A DNA stretch of 64,000 bases, taken from positions 1,612,001 through 1,676,000 of the forward strand of contig NZ_CP098415.1 in assembly GCF_023702125.1 (NCBI RefSeq), written 5' to 3'. A model generated the notes under the pieces. The model had not been told where the DNA came from. It worked only from the letters and a program-made list of their open reading frames with translations, and made no database searches. Below are positions 26,764 through 35,658 of this stretch, piece after piece (positions within the stretch are counted from its first letter, which is position 1; the number at the start of each line of letters is the position of its first letter). The position numbers and the translations under genes were made by a program. The stretch is from Halorubrum hochsteinianum. GTDB lineage: Archaea > Halobacteriota > Halobacteria > Halobacteriales > Haloferacaceae.

Positions 26764-26974
26764 GCGGGTCTCGCCGACCCCGGACCCACGCTTCGGCCCG
26801 CACGGGCCGGCAGCAATACTCGCCGTAGTCGGTGACGTCTCTCACAGCGGAATATTTAGGAAAATAGGGCTTTGAGCGGTTCTAATGTCAATATAGTCGA
26901 TCGGCGGTGTCATCGAAATCCGCTTCAGTTGCTGGTGACGCGAGGGTGTTGCCCGCGGCCCCGCTTTCAGGTAT

Positions 26975-28003
26975 ATGTACCAGTTAACGCGGACAGCGTC
27001 GCGACGGTCCTTCCTCGCGGCCGCGGGCGGAACTGCGACGGTCGGCCTCGCCGGCTGCGTCGGCGGCGGCAACGGCGGCGGACTCGACGAGCTGACGGTC
27101 GCGCACATGCCGATCTATCCCGACCTCCAGTGGTACGTGATGGAGGGCGAGGGCTACTTCTCCGAGATCGACGCCGAGATCACGGGACAGGAGTTCGGCA
27201 ACGGTCCCGCGATCGTTCAGGCGCTCGGCGGCGGCGACATCGACGTCGCGATGTTCGGGATCGTCCCCGCCATGATCGCGATCGACCGCGGCGTCCCCGC
27301 GCGGGTGACCGCCGCGAACATCCGGGAGCCGATGGGGATCATGGCCGAGGAGTCGTTCCACGAGACGTTCGAGTCGCAGGGGGCCGACGCGTTCGCGGCG
27401 TGGGAGGCGGAGACCGGCGAGCCGTTCACCTTCGGCACGTTCCCGCAGGGGAGCGTCCCGGACGTGCTGCTCCGCTACTGGCTCCGGGACGTCGGCGTCG
27501 ACCCGGCCGCGAACGAGAGCGTCGAGATCATCGAGATCAACGGCGCGAGCGCGGTGTGGCAGGCGATCGCCAACGACGAGATCGACGGCACCTCGATCAT
27601 GGAACCGGTGCCGACCATCGCGCAGGCGGAGGGCTCGTCCGTGACGATGCTCCGGACCGCCGCCGAGGTCCTCCCCGGCCAGCCCGCCGCGGTCACCCTG
27701 ATGAGCGACGCGGTGCGGGACTCGCCGCTCGCGGCGCAGTTCCTCGAACAGCACGTCCGCGCGACCGAGTTCATCGACGCGAACCCGGACGCGACCGCCG
27801 AACACGTCAACGAGGGGATCGGGATGCCGGTCGACCGCGCGCGGAAGGCGCTCGACTCGCCGCTGTCGAACTTCATCACTGACCCCAACGAGATCACGGA
27901 CGCGACGCAGGTGTTTTCGGAGTTCGCGGCCGGGAACGACCAGATCGACGAGCAGCTGTCGACCGATCAGATCTTCGATCTGGAGGCGTACGACTCGCTC
28001 TGA
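26975..28003 (+). CDS. ABC transporter substrate-binding lipoprotein (NMT1/SsuA/ThiY-like)
   Basis: A 342-residue protein with a Tat lipoprotein signal: SRRSFLAAAGG near residue 8 and lipobox LAGC near residue 25, then a Gly/Asn linker. The mature part is a two-lobed NMT1/SsuA-like binding protein (VAHMPIYPDLQWYVMEGEGYF near residue 41, read as the first strand-helix; EFGNGPAIVQALGGGDIDVAMFG next, the same family style). Such proteins bind sulfonates, nitrate, pyrimidine thiamine precursors or similar; which one is not visible. The upstream 210 nt holds AT-rich sequence (GAATATTTAGG near 26851). It overlaps the permease by one base pair cluster (TGATGG). Confidence 0.88.
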   Translation: MYQLTRTASRRSFLAAAGGTATVGLAGCVGGGNGGGLDELTVAHMPIYPDLQWYVMEGEGYFSEIDAEITGQEFGNGPAIVQALGGGDIDVAMFGIVPAMIAIDRGVPARVTAANIREPMGIMAEESFHETFESQGADAFAAWEAETGEPFTFGTFPQGSVPDVLLRYWLRDVGVDPAANESVEIIEINGASAVWQAIANDEIDGTSIMEPVPTIAQAEGSSVTMLRTAAEVLPGQPAAVTLMSDAVRDSPLAAQFLEQHVRATEFIDANPDATAEHVNEGIGMPVDRARKALDSPLSNFITDPNEITDATQVFSEFAAGNDQIDEQLSTDQIFDLEAYDSL

Positions 28004-28803
28004 TGGCGACCGAAACCGGATCGGAACTGGGCGGCGACGCGGCCGTCGCGGTCGGGCTCGGCGACCCCCGCCGGCTCCTCCGCGGCGCGCTCGGCGTCGC
28101 GGGGTTCCTCGTCGTCTGGTACGTCGTCTCGCTCGGCTCGCCCGCGTACGTGGTTCCCTCGCCGGTCGCGGTCACCGAGGCGTTCGCGAGCGAACTGGCG
28201 TCGGGAGACATGACCGCGGCGCTCTTCCAGAGCGTCAGTCACTGGATCCCCGGCACCGTCGTCGGGACCGCGTTCGGCGTCGGCGCGGGCGTGGCGCTCG
28301 GGTGGAGCCGGCTGCTCGACGACCTCACCGCGCCGCTCGTCCGGACGCTGCGACCCGTGCCGCCGCTCGCGCTGATCGGCTTCGCGATCGCGTGGTTCGG
28401 CATCAACGACTGGGGCGCGGCCTTCATCATCGCGGTGGGGGCGTTCTGGATCAACTTCTACGCGGCGTACGGCGCGGTCGAGGGCGTCTCCGAGGACCTC
28501 CTCGACGTGGGGCGGACGCTCGGCGTCCGGGGCGACCTCGACGCGGTCCGGTCGATCGTGCTGCCGGCGTCGACGCCGGGGATCATGACCGGGATCCGGA
28601 CCGGACTGGGGCGGTGTTGGATGCTCGTCGTCGCCTCGGAGATCTTCGGCGTTCCCGGGGTCGGCCGCGAGATCATCCGCGCCAGCAACAACCTGCGCGT
28701 CGACCAGGCGATCGCGTACATCCTCGTGTTGAGCCTGATGTACCTCCTCGTCGACGTGGCGTTCCGCGCGGTCGAACGGAGGGTGTTGGTGTGGCGCGCA
28801 TGA
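28003..28803 (+). CDS. ABC transporter permease (SsuC/TauC-like)
   Basis: This 266-residue inner-membrane permease has six likely membrane helices. The EAA loop is DLLDVGRTLGVRGDLDAVRSIVLPAS-like, near residue 165, and is typical of the NitT/TauT class (APLVRTLRPVPPLALIGFAIAWFG also fits). Overlapping stop-start with genes on both sides shows one transcript and coupled translation with the binding protein and ATPase. Confidence 0.93.
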   Translation: MATETGSELGGDAAVAVGLGDPRRLLRGALGVAGFLVVWYVVSLGSPAYVVPSPVAVTEAFASELASGDMTAALFQSVSHWIPGTVVGTAFGVGAGVALGWSRLLDDLTAPLVRTLRPVPPLALIGFAIAWFGINDWGAAFIIAVGAFWINFYAAYGAVEGVSEDLLDVGRTLGVRGDLDAVRSIVLPASTPGIMTGIRTGLGRCWMLVVASEIFGVPGVGREIIRASNNLRVDQAIAYILVLSLMYLLVDVAFRAVERRVLVWRA

Positions 28804-29606
28804 ACGGGAACGGCGCGGACGACGGGGAAGCCGGATCCCTCCCGCCCGCGGCCGCGAGCGTCGCGCTCGACGGGGTCGGCAAGACGTACCCCGCCGACGG
28901 CGACGGCGACCCGGTGCGCGCGCTCGACGACGTGTCGTTCTCGGTCGCGGACGGCGAGTTCGTCTGCCTCGTCGGCCCGTCGGGCTGCGGGAAGACGACG
29001 CTGTTCCGGATCGTGGCCGGGCTGACCGAGGCGACGGGCGGCCGGGTCCTCCTCGACGGGACCGAGGTCACGGGCCCGACGACGGACATGGGCGTGGTGT
29101 TCCAGGAGTACCACCTGTTCCCGTGGCTGACGGTCGCCGAGAACGTCGGGTTCGGACTGGAACGGAGCGACCGCTCGCCCGACGAGCGCGAGCGGCGGGT
29201 CGGCGAGATGCTCGACCTCGTCGGCCTGACGGAGTTCCGGAACGCCTACCCGAAGTCGCTGTCGGGCGGGATGAAACAGCGCGTCGCCATCGCCCGGGCG
29301 CTCGCCGTCGACCCGGACCTCCTGCTGATGGACGAGCCGTTCGGCGCGGTGGACGCCCAGACCCGAGAGATGCTCCAGCGGGAGCTGCTCGACGTGTGGG
29401 CGTCGACGGGGAAGACCGTCCTCTTCGTCACGCACGACGTGGCGGAGGCGGTGACGCTCGCGGACCGGATCGTCGTGATGGCCGCCGACCCGGGCCGCGT
29501 CCGCGAGGTCGTCGACGTCGACGTCGGGCGGCCGCGAGAGCGCGGCGACGCAGCCTTCGCCGAGTACGTCGGCCGCGTACGGGAACTGATCGGTGCCGGT
29601 CCGTAG
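28800..29606 (+). CDS. ABC transporter ATP-binding protein (SsuB/TauB-like)
   Basis: This 268-residue ATPase has Walker A GPSGCGKTTLFR near residue 60, Q-loop VVFQEYHLFPW, signature LSGGMKQRVAIARAL, Walker B LLLMDEPFGAVDAQTR and H-loop VTHDVAEAV. The start ATG at 28800 overlaps the permease stop (ATGA). It completes a three-gene importer with the upstream binding protein and permease. The last gene of the operon is followed by a convergent small gene 9 nt away. Confidence 0.95.
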   Translation: MNGNGADDGEAGSLPPAAASVALDGVGKTYPADGDGDPVRALDDVSFSVADGEFVCLVGPSGCGKTTLFRIVAGLTEATGGRVLLDGTEVTGPTTDMGVVFQEYHLFPWLTVAENVGFGLERSDRSPDERERRVGEMLDLVGLTEFRNAYPKSLSGGMKQRVAIARALAVDPDLLLMDEPFGAVDAQTREMLQRELLDVWASTGKTVLFVTHDVAEAVTLADRIVVMAADPGRVREVVDVDVGRPRERGDAAFAEYVGRVRELIGAGP

Positions 29607-29615
29607 CCGACCCGG

Positions 29616-29780
29616 CTACTCCTCGCTCTCCTCGACGCTCGCCGACAGCTCGTCGACGTGCGTCCGCAGCGTCGCCAGCGTCGCGTCCGCGTCGGCGTAC
29701 CCCTCGTCGTAGTCGTCGAGCGCGGACGCCGCTCGGTCGAGGAACCGTTCCACCGCCGGGTCGGTCGGCTCGTCGGTCAT
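29616..29780 (-). CDS. Small acidic protein, 54 aa, unknown
   Basis: The protein starts MTDEPTDPAVERFLDRAA and ends SASVEESEE. It looks wholly helical with a heptad-like pattern (FLDRAASALDDY, TLATLRTHVDEL), so a short coiled coil is possible. Codon third positions are GC as in real genes. It is convergent with the ABC operon. No family recognised. Confidence 0.55.
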   Translation of the reverse strand: MTDEPTDPAVERFLDRAASALDDYDEGYADADATLATLRTHVDELSASVEESEE

Positions 29781-29871
29781 GCCCGTCCCTCCGCCCGCGA
29801 GCGGTTTATGTCTCCCGCCGGGAGCTCTCGGACGGCGCGCTCGGCCCGCGGACCGCGCGTTCAGCGCCCCG

Positions 29872-30096
29872 TCAGCGCCGCCGCAGGGCGTACGTCGTGT
29901 AGCCGACGGCGACGACGAGCGCGGCCGAGAGAAGGGTGCCGAGGACGGCGGGCGAGGCGGTGACGTAGTCCCCGAACGGGTCGGTCAGCGCGAACACGGC
30001 GACGACGAGCGCGACGGAGATGGCGATCCCGACCGCGCCGAACGCCTTGAACGCCGCGTCGAGGTCGAAGCGTGCCGATCCCGGTTGGTGGCTCAT
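29872..30096 (-). CDS. Small two-helix membrane protein, 74 aa
   Basis: The N-terminus is polar (MSHQPGSARFDLDAAFKAFG). Hydrophobic helices lie at about residues 19-38 and 50-68, with a C-terminal RRR consistent with the positive-inside rule. Function unknown. It lies between the small acidic gene and the BMP operon, and its promoter side (30097-30256) is shared with the divergent BMP gene. Confidence 0.65.
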   Translation of the reverse strand: MSHQPGSARFDLDAAFKAFGAVGIAISVALVVAVFALTDPFGDYVTASPAVLGTLLSAALVVAVGYTTYALRRR

Positions 30097-30205
30097 ATCT
30101 CTCTATACGCGCTTCGAACATAAACCCGTCCGGCAGGATTCTCACTCTCGGGGAACGCCGACCAGTCCGCGATAGAGCGTAGCTACTGTCGCTTTTCTAT
30201 CGCTG

Positions 30206-30214
30206 TTGATAATT
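30206..30214. promoter_or_regulatory. TTGATAATT motif upstream of the BMP/transducer operon
   Basis: TTGATAATT lies 42 nt before the ATG at 30257, in an AT-richer patch. The identical nonamer occurs at 45819-45827, upstream of the other binding-protein/transducer operon. It could be part of a shared promoter, but two copies are weak evidence. Confidence 0.3.
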
Positions 30215-30256
30215 TACGCCGAGGTGTTTTAGGTCCATCTTGCCGATTCTCACGGG

Positions 30257-31411
30257 ATGAAAAACGTGCGAACTGCCACGCTCTCTCGGCGGCGGCTCAC
30301 CGTCGGCCTCGGCGGCGCGGTCGCAGGCGCGCTGTCCGGGTGTCTCGGGGACGGGACCGACGGGACGGCGTCGATGGAGTCCGGCGACGACGACTCGACG
30401 GACGGGGGAACCGACGCGATCCGAAACGCGGGCGACGCGAGCGCCACGGTCGGGATGATCTACGCCCTCGGCGGACTCGACGACCGGTCGTTCAACGACG
30501 CCGCGAACCGGGGGATCCAGCGCGCTCGCCTCGATCACGACGTGGCCTTCGCGAACGAGGAACCGGGCTCGCTCCCTGAGTTCGAGACGACGCAGGCCGA
30601 CCTGTCGGCGTCGGACGACCCCGACTACGACTTGGTCTGTTGTATCGGCTTCCTTCAGGCGGACGCGCTCTCGACGGTCGCGGGCGAGTACCCCGACCAG
30701 CGGTACGCCATCGTCGACTCGGTCGTCGACCGCGACAACGTGGCGAGCTACGTGTTCCGCGAACACGAGGGGTCGTTCCAGGCCGGGCACCTCGCCGGGC
30801 TGGTGACGAGCCGCGACCTCTCCGTCGGCGCGGGGTCGACCCGCCCCGACGAGCGGACCGTCGGCTACGTCGGCGGCGTCGAGTCGGACCTCGTGCGCAA
30901 GTTCGAGGCCGGCTACCGCGCCGGCGTCGACCACGCGGCCGCCGACGTGTCGGTCCGCTCCACCTACCTCGGCGACTTCGACGACCCCGAGGGCGGGTAC
31001 GACGCCGCCGCGGAGATGTACGAGGCGGGGGCCGACGTGGTGTACCACGCGGCCGGCGGCAGCGGGCTCGGCGTATTCCAGGCCGCACAGGAGTACGGGC
31101 GGTACGCGATCGGCGTCGACTCCGACCAGTCGCGGAGCAACCCGCGGTACGCGGACGTGATCCTCGGGTCGATGGTGAAGCGGGTCGGCACCGCGGTGTA
31201 CGACGCCGCCGAGCGGACGATCGACGACGACCTCCAGACCGGGTCGACGAGGGCGCTCGGCCTCGCCGAGGACGGCGTCGCGCTCGTGTACGGCACGTCG
31301 CTCGGTCCGGCGATCCCGGACGAGGTCCGCGCGGCGATCGCCGAGTCCGGCGAGCGGATCGCCGACGGCGACCTGTCGGTCCCCTCGGACCCGGAGGCGG
31401 TGGGCCAATGA
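30257..31411 (+). CDS. BMP-family (PnrA/Med-like) substrate-binding lipoprotein, probable chemoreceptor subunit
   Basis: This 384-residue protein has a Tat lipoprotein signal: [11 protein letters not shown] near residue 10 and lipobox LSGC near residue 28, then an acidic linker. The mature domain is BMP family ([21 protein letters not shown] near residue 68, split over the first strand and helix; [20 protein letters not shown] near 255; AIGVDSDQS near 282). BMP proteins usually bind purine or other nucleosides. Its stop overlaps the ATG of the transducer gene (ATGA), and no ABC permease or ATPase follows, so it probably feeds the transducer, as BasB and CosB do for BasT and CosT in Halobacterium. 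deoC lies on the far side. Confidence 0.9.
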   Translation: MKNVRTATLSRRRLTVGLGGAVAGALSGCLGDGTDGTASMESGDDDSTDGGTDAIRNAGDASATVGMIYALGGLDDRSFNDAANRGIQRARLDHDVAFANEEPGSLPEFETTQADLSASDDPDYDLVCCIGFLQADALSTVAGEYPDQRYAIVDSVVDRDNVASYVFREHEGSFQAGHLAGLVTSRDLSVGAGSTRPDERTVGYVGGVESDLVRKFEAGYRAGVDHAAADVSVRSTYLGDFDDPEGGYDAAAEMYEAGADVVYHAAGGSGLGVFQAAQEYGRYAIGVDSDQSRSNPRYADVILGSMVKRVGTAVYDAAERTIDDDLQTGSTRALGLAEDGVALVYGTSLGPAIPDEVRAAIAESGERIADGDLSVPSDPEAVGQ

Positions 31412-33816
31412 GCGACGGGATCGTCGAGCGGGTGGCGCGCGCGGCGGGGCGGGTCATGCCCGACGCGGTCCGTCGCCGGTACGCCGCCAAGTTCGCGCTG
31501 GCGTTCCTCGTCGTCGCGGCGGTCGTCGTCGCCGGCGGCGCGTTCACCTACCTCCAGACCGAGCAGACCGTCGAGTCGGACGCGACGACGCAGCTCGCCG
31601 AGACCGGCGGGCTTCAGGCCGACGCGATCGGCTCGTGGACCGAGCGGATGAGCACCGAAACGCGGTCGATGTCGGCGGCCGACGCCCTGCGGTCCGACCG
31701 GCGCGCGCCGGCGTACATCCTGTTGAAAGACGAGCTGCTCTCCGAGGACATCGTCAGTATCCACGTCGTCGACTCGGGGGAGGACCGGGTCGTCGCCAGC
31801 ACGGAGCAACCGCTCGAAGGCCGCGCGCCGAGCGACCTCGACGCGCCGTGGAGCGACGCCGACGTGCCGGAGGGGGTCGGCGACGACGACCGCGTCTGGC
31901 GGTCGGACCGCTCGTACCGGTCGCCCGTGCTCAACGACCGCCCGGTGATGGCGTTCGCCAGCTCCGTGCCCCGGTCCGACGGGCGATACCTCGTCGTGGT
32001 GACCCGGATCCAGCCGCAGCTCGAACGGATCCAGAACACCGACACCGGCGAGGAGACGATGATCCTCAACGCGGCCGGCCAGACCGTCCTCGACATCGAC
32101 GGCACGGTCGACGAGGACCGCCACGCCGACGGCATCGAGACGGTCCGGGACGGGAACGCCACGACCGCGACGCGGATCGGCGACGGGCAGGTCCACGCGT
32201 ACGCGTCGGTCCCCGAGACGGACTGGGTCGCCGTCACGAGCGTCGACCAGTCGACGGCCTTCGCCGTCCGGGACGACGTGGGGAACTCGGTGCTGCTCCT
32301 CATCCTCCTCACGCTCGCGTCGCTCGGGGTCGTCGGCGTCGTGTTAGGCAGCCGGACCGTCGTCCCCCTCGCGCGGCTGCGCGACCGCGCCGAGCGGATC
32401 GAGTCGGGACAGCTGGACGTGGACCTCTCGACTTCTCGGATCGACGAGATCGGTCGCCTGTTCACGAGCTTCGGCGAGATGCGCGACTCGCTCCGCGAGC
32501 GGATCGGCGAGGCGGAGACCGCGGCCGACGAGGCCGAAGCGGCCCGCGAGGAGGCGGAGGCCGTCACCCGCGACATGGAGGCCCGCGCGGCCGACTACAG
32601 CGAGGTGATGGGCGCGGTCGCCGACGGCGACCTCACCCGGCGGATGGACCCCGACGCCGACCGCGACGCGATGCGGGAGATCGCCGAGGAGTTCAACGAC
32701 ATGGTGGCGCAGCTGGAGCGGACCACCGCCCGGGTCGCCGACTTCGCCGGCGAGGTCGACGACGCGAGCGCGGACCTCGCGGCCGGCGCGGACGAGGTCG
32801 AGACCGCCAGCGGGACCGTCAGCGAGCAGATCCAGGAGATCGCGGACGGCGCGGTCAGACAGGACGAACAGCTCGACGCGGTGGGCGACGAGATGAGCGA
32901 CCTCTCCGCGAGCATCGAGGAGGTCGCGTCGTCGGCCGCGTCGGTCGCGGAGACCGCGGAGGCCGCCTCCGAGCGCGGGGCGACCGGCCGCGAGGCGGCC
33001 GCCGAGGCGCTCGACGAGATGGACGCGATAGAGGAGCGCTCCGCGGCCGCGGTCGAGCAGATGGAGTCGCTCGACGAGCGGATGGACGAGATCGACGAGG
33101 TCGTCGACTTCATCACGGACGTCGCCGAGCAGACAAACATCCTCGCGCTGAACGCCTCGATCGAGGCCGCCCGCGCGGGCGAGGCGGGCGAGGGCTTCGC
33201 GGTCGTCGCCGACGAGGTCAAGGACCTCGCGGAGGAGACGCAGGATGCCGCCGCCGAGATCGAGTCGCAGATCGAGACCGTCCGCGAGGAGGCGGACGAG
33301 ACCGTCGACGACATCCGCGAGGCGAACGCGCGGATCGACGAGGGGTCGGACACCGTCAGGGAGGCCTCCTCGTCGCTCGAAGCCGTCGTCGACGCGGTCG
33401 AGGAGACGAACCACGGCGTCCAGGAGATCAGCGAGGCCGCGGAGGACCAGGCGCGGTCGACGCAGCGCGCTGTCGAGGGCGTCGAGGACGTCGCCGAGGT
33501 GAGCGGCGAGGTCGCGGCCGGGTCCGAGCAGGTGTCCGCGGCCGCCGAGGAGCAGACGGCGACCGTGACCACCATCGCGGAGAACGCCGACCGGCTCCGC
33601 GCTCAGGCCGAGGCGCTCTCGGAGTCGGTCTCGGCCTTCGAGGTCGACGTCGACCCCGACGAGATCGACGACGGGGCGGACGGGGCGACCGCCGAATCCG
33701 GCAGCGACTCGACGCCCGGTGACGGTCTCGCGGCCGACGGCGACGGGAGAGAACGGCCGTCGGACGGGGCGGACCGGGACTCGGACGAGTCGGCTGGACC
33801 GTCGGCCGGGAGCTAA
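31408..33816 (+). CDS. Methyl-accepting chemotaxis transducer (Htr family)
   Basis: An 802-residue transducer. TM1 lies at about residues 28-50. An extracytoplasmic Cache-like domain follows (about 55-290; [36 protein letters not shown]), then TM2 at about 293-314, HAMP ([20 protein letters not shown] near 320, as two helical halves) and a long coiled coil. The signalling tip is [19 protein letters not shown] near residue 575. Flanking EE/QQ-type sites are plausible methylation residues. The gene is coupled to the BMP lipoprotein by an ATGA overlap. Its 3' end overlaps the convergent deoC by 4 bp. Confidence 0.95.
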   Translation: MSDGIVERVARAAGRVMPDAVRRRYAAKFALAFLVVAAVVVAGGAFTYLQTEQTVESDATTQLAETGGLQADAIGSWTERMSTETRSMSAADALRSDRRAPAYILLKDELLSEDIVSIHVVDSGEDRVVASTEQPLEGRAPSDLDAPWSDADVPEGVGDDDRVWRSDRSYRSPVLNDRPVMAFASSVPRSDGRYLVVVTRIQPQLERIQNTDTGEETMILNAAGQTVLDIDGTVDEDRHADGIETVRDGNATTATRIGDGQVHAYASVPETDWVAVTSVDQSTAFAVRDDVGNSVLLLILLTLASLGVVGVVLGSRTVVPLARLRDRAERIESGQLDVDLSTSRIDEIGRLFTSFGEMRDSLRERIGEAETAADEAEAAREEAEAVTRDMEARAADYSEVMGAVADGDLTRRMDPDADRDAMREIAEEFNDMVAQLERTTARVADFAGEVDDASADLAAGADEVETASGTVSEQIQEIADGAVRQDEQLDAVGDEMSDLSASIEEVASSAASVAETAEAASERGATGREAAAEALDEMDAIEERSAAAVEQMESLDERMDEIDEVVDFITDVAEQTNILALNASIEAARAGEAGEGFAVVADEVKDLAEETQDAAAEIESQIETVREEADETVDDIREANARIDEGSDTVREASSSLEAVVDAVEETNHGVQEISEAAEDQARSTQRAVEGVEDVAEVSGEVAAGSEQVSAAAEEQTATVTTIAENADRLRAQAEALSESVSAFEVDVDPDEIDDGADGATAESGSDSTPGDGLAADGDGRERPSDGADRDSDESAGPSAGS

Positions 33817-34460
33817 TCCGCGCTCTCGGGGAACCCCTCGACGATCTCGACGCCGGAGGAGGCCCCGATCCGCACCGCGCCCGCGTCGAGCATGTCCGCC
33901 GCTTCCTCGTAGGACCCGACGCCGCCGGAGGCCTTCACCGGGAGGTACTCGCTCATCAGCTCCACGTCCGGGACCGTCGCGCCGCCGTCGGCGAAGCCGG
34001 TCGCGGTCTTCACCATGGCGGCGTCGGCGGCGACGGCGGCCTCGCAGGCGCGGCGCTTCTCGCCGTCGTCGAGGAGCGCGGTCTCGATTATCACCTTCAC
34101 GGGGACCGGGACGGCCGCGACCACGTCGGACAGCTCGTCGGCGACCGCGCCGTCGTCGCCCGCCTTCAGCCGGCCGACGTTGATCACGACGTCGACCTCG
34201 TCGGCCCCGTCCTCCCACGCCGCGACCGCCTCGTCGCGCTTGACTTCCGGGGCGTGCTGCCCGTGCGGGAACCCGACCACGGTGGCGAGCGTGTCGGGCG
34301 CGCCCTCGTACTCGGCCGCCTCGGCGACGTAGCAGGGCGGGATACAGGCGTTCATCCCGTGTTCGGCGGCCTCGTCGAGGACCGTCCGCACGTCGGCCCA
34401 CGTCGTCTCCGGACCGAGCACGGTGTGGTCGATGCTGGCGGCGAACTCCTCGCGGTTCAT
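33813..34460 (-). CDS. deoC: Deoxyribose-phosphate aldolase
   Basis: This 215-residue class I aldolase splits 2-deoxyribose-5-phosphate into glyceraldehyde-3-phosphate and acetaldehyde in deoxynucleoside breakdown. Visible motifs are [11 protein letters not shown] near residue 10, [15 protein letters not shown] near residue 88, [12 protein letters not shown] near 120 and the Schiff-base lysine in [14 protein letters not shown] near residue 150. The Lys pair and Asp are intact. The ATG at 34460 is about 25 nt from a TATA-like box. An IS6-family element sits directly upstream of that promoter. Its convergent partner is a transducer whose binding protein belongs to a nucleoside-binding family. 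Confidence 0.95.
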   Translation of the reverse strand: MNREEFAASIDHTVLGPETTWADVRTVLDEAAEHGMNACIPPCYVAEAAEYEGAPDTLATVVGFPHGQHAPEVKRDEAVAAWEDGADEVDVVINVGRLKAGDDGAVADELSDVVAAVPVPVKVIIETALLDDGEKRRACEAAVAADAAMVKTATGFADGGATVPDVELMSEYLPVKASGGVGSYEEAADMLDAGAVRIGASSGVEIVEGFPESAD

Positions 34461-34480
34461 GTCTCTCCCGTGGCGACGGA

Positions 34481-34490
34481 ACTTAAAAGT
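34481..34490 (-). promoter_or_regulatory. deoC TATA-like box
   Basis: Minus-strand ACTTTTAAGT lies 20-30 nt from the deoC ATG, consistent with a leaderless transcript. The left IS6 target duplication begins at 34498, 7 nt beyond the box, so the BRE side of this promoter may have been altered by the insertion. Confidence 0.5.
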
Positions 34491-34505
34491 CGTACGGGGT
34501 CGGCA

Positions 34506-35198
34506 CGGCGGTGTTAAGTTAAGAACGAGGCGGCCGGTGTTTCGAATGCTCTATGTCCGAATCCAACCGCCTCGACGGCTGTACAGGATGGATCGACTTG
34601 GAGTTTGTGGAGCGTGAGCGGACACCCCACGAGATCATTGAAACCGGTATTCGACTCCATCTTGCCGGACTATCACTCTCGAATACCAAACAGTATCTTG
34701 AAAGGTTGGGTGTCGAGCGGAGTCGAACAGCAATTCACAACTGGATTCAAAAGGCCGACCTACAGCCAGTTGACGGTGCGAGCCCGAATCGCGTTGCGGT
34801 TGATGAGACTGCGATTCAGATCGATTCGGACAGATACTGGCTGTATGCTGCTGTAGATCCTCGCACAAACGAATTCCTCCATGTTGACGTATTTCCCGTC
34901 CAAAGCAAACAATTCACGCTGGTATTTCTCCGCGATCTTAGAGAGAAACACCACGTTGAGGATGCGCTATTTCTCGTTGATGCTGGCGGACACCTCACAG
35001 CAGCACTCTCACGAACCTCACTTCGATTTCAAATCACTCGTCATGGAAATCGGAATGCCATCGAACGTGTCTTTCGAGAAGTAAAACGACGGACCTCTTC
35101 GTTTTCAAATACGTTTAGAAATGCGGAGCCGACGGCAGCAGAATCGTGGCTCCGAGCCTTCGCCGTCTGCTGGAACCGATGCTTAAGTTAACACGACC
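34506..35198 (+). mobile_element. IS6-family insertion sequence, copy A
   Basis: About 693 bp. The ends contain GTGTTAAGTTAAG on the left and its near-inverse CTTAAGTTAACAC on the right. GGTCGGCA flanks both sides (34498-34505 and 35199-35206), consistent with the 8-bp target duplication of IS6 elements. The flanking match extends to 13 nt because the left end also reads CGGCG, so the exact left boundary is uncertain by one base. Base composition is much less GC-rich than the host. It lies between deoC and a small gene. Confidence 0.85.
34553..35191 (+). CDS. IS6-family transposase
   Basis: This 212-residue DDE transposase has an N-terminal helix-turn-helix (RLHLAGLSLSNTKQYLERLG, near residue 32). 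The catalytic residues are in VAVDETAIQID (Asp1), FLVDAGGHL (Asp2) and HGNRNAIERVFREVKRRT (Glu). The frame is complete and the stop codon TAA lies within the right inverted repeat. Codon use is markedly less GC-rich than the surroundings. It is clearly related to but quite different from the transposase at 59694 (IDLEFVERE vs INLEFVERE, HGNRNAIER vs HGNRNSVER). Confidence 0.93.
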   Translation: MSESNRLDGCTGWIDLEFVERERTPHEIIETGIRLHLAGLSLSNTKQYLERLGVERSRTAIHNWIQKADLQPVDGASPNRVAVDETAIQIDSDRYWLYAAVDPRTNEFLHVDVFPVQSKQFTLVFLRDLREKHHVEDALFLVDAGGHLTAALSRTSLRFQITRHGNRNAIERVFREVKRRTSSFSNTFRNAEPTAAESWLRAFAVCWNRCLS

Positions 35199-35256
35199 GG
35201 TCGGCACGGCGTCGGCGCGGCGTCCGATCCGCGTCAGTCGCGGTGTCCGATCGGTG

Positions 35257-35469
35257 TCAATCGCGGAACACGACCGTGTGGCCGTTCTCGCGGAGCGCCT
35301 CGACGAGGTCGTCGTCCGGCTCTATCCGGAACTCGTGGAAGGAGTTGCTCGGGCTGTCCGCCGAGTACAGCTCCGAGTCGATGTTCTCGGGGATCTCGTT
35401 TTGGTGGGTGTCCTCCTGAACGACGACCGGCTGGCTGCGGGCGCGGTCGGAACCGTTGTCTTCGGTCAT
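35257..35469 (-). CDS. Small acidic protein, 70 aa, unknown
   Basis: The protein starts MTEDNGSDRARSQPVVVQED and ends VEALRENGHTVVFRD. There is no membrane segment or cysteine. A middle NSFHEFRIEPDDDLVEALRE block looks like an ordered unit. The AT-rich region 35470-35658, shared with the divergent aminotransferase gene, could hold its promoter. Its 3' side is about 58 nt from IS copy A. Confidence 0.55.
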   Translation of the reverse strand: MTEDNGSDRARSQPVVVQEDTHQNEIPENIDSELYSADSPSNSFHEFRIEPDDDLVEALRENGHTVVFRD

Positions 35470-35658
35470 CTGGATACCGCTCCTCGTACCCGTTCGATCA
35501 ATTGTGTTCCGATCCGAATCTTCGGTGTCCCGAGCGATCCGGGCGGGCGGACCTCTCGGACCGCATTCCAACGCCGAACCCCCGGGTTCGGGTTGGAGAA
35601 ATCTCCAACCGTTTCGCGATCGCCCCGGACTTATTTTATCCGCGTGCCAGTCGGACCC

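Noticed and set aside
30206-30214. Shared TTGATAATT upstream of both transducer operons as a dedicated chemotaxis operator
   Set aside because: Only two copies, at different distances from the start codon (42 and 146 nt). Could be a chance AT-rich match; kept only as a low-confidence feature.
34498-34510. 13-bp direct repeat GGTCGGCACGGCG as an integrase attachment site
   Set aside because: It is better explained as the 8-bp IS6 target duplication extended by chance similarity between the element's left end and the flank.
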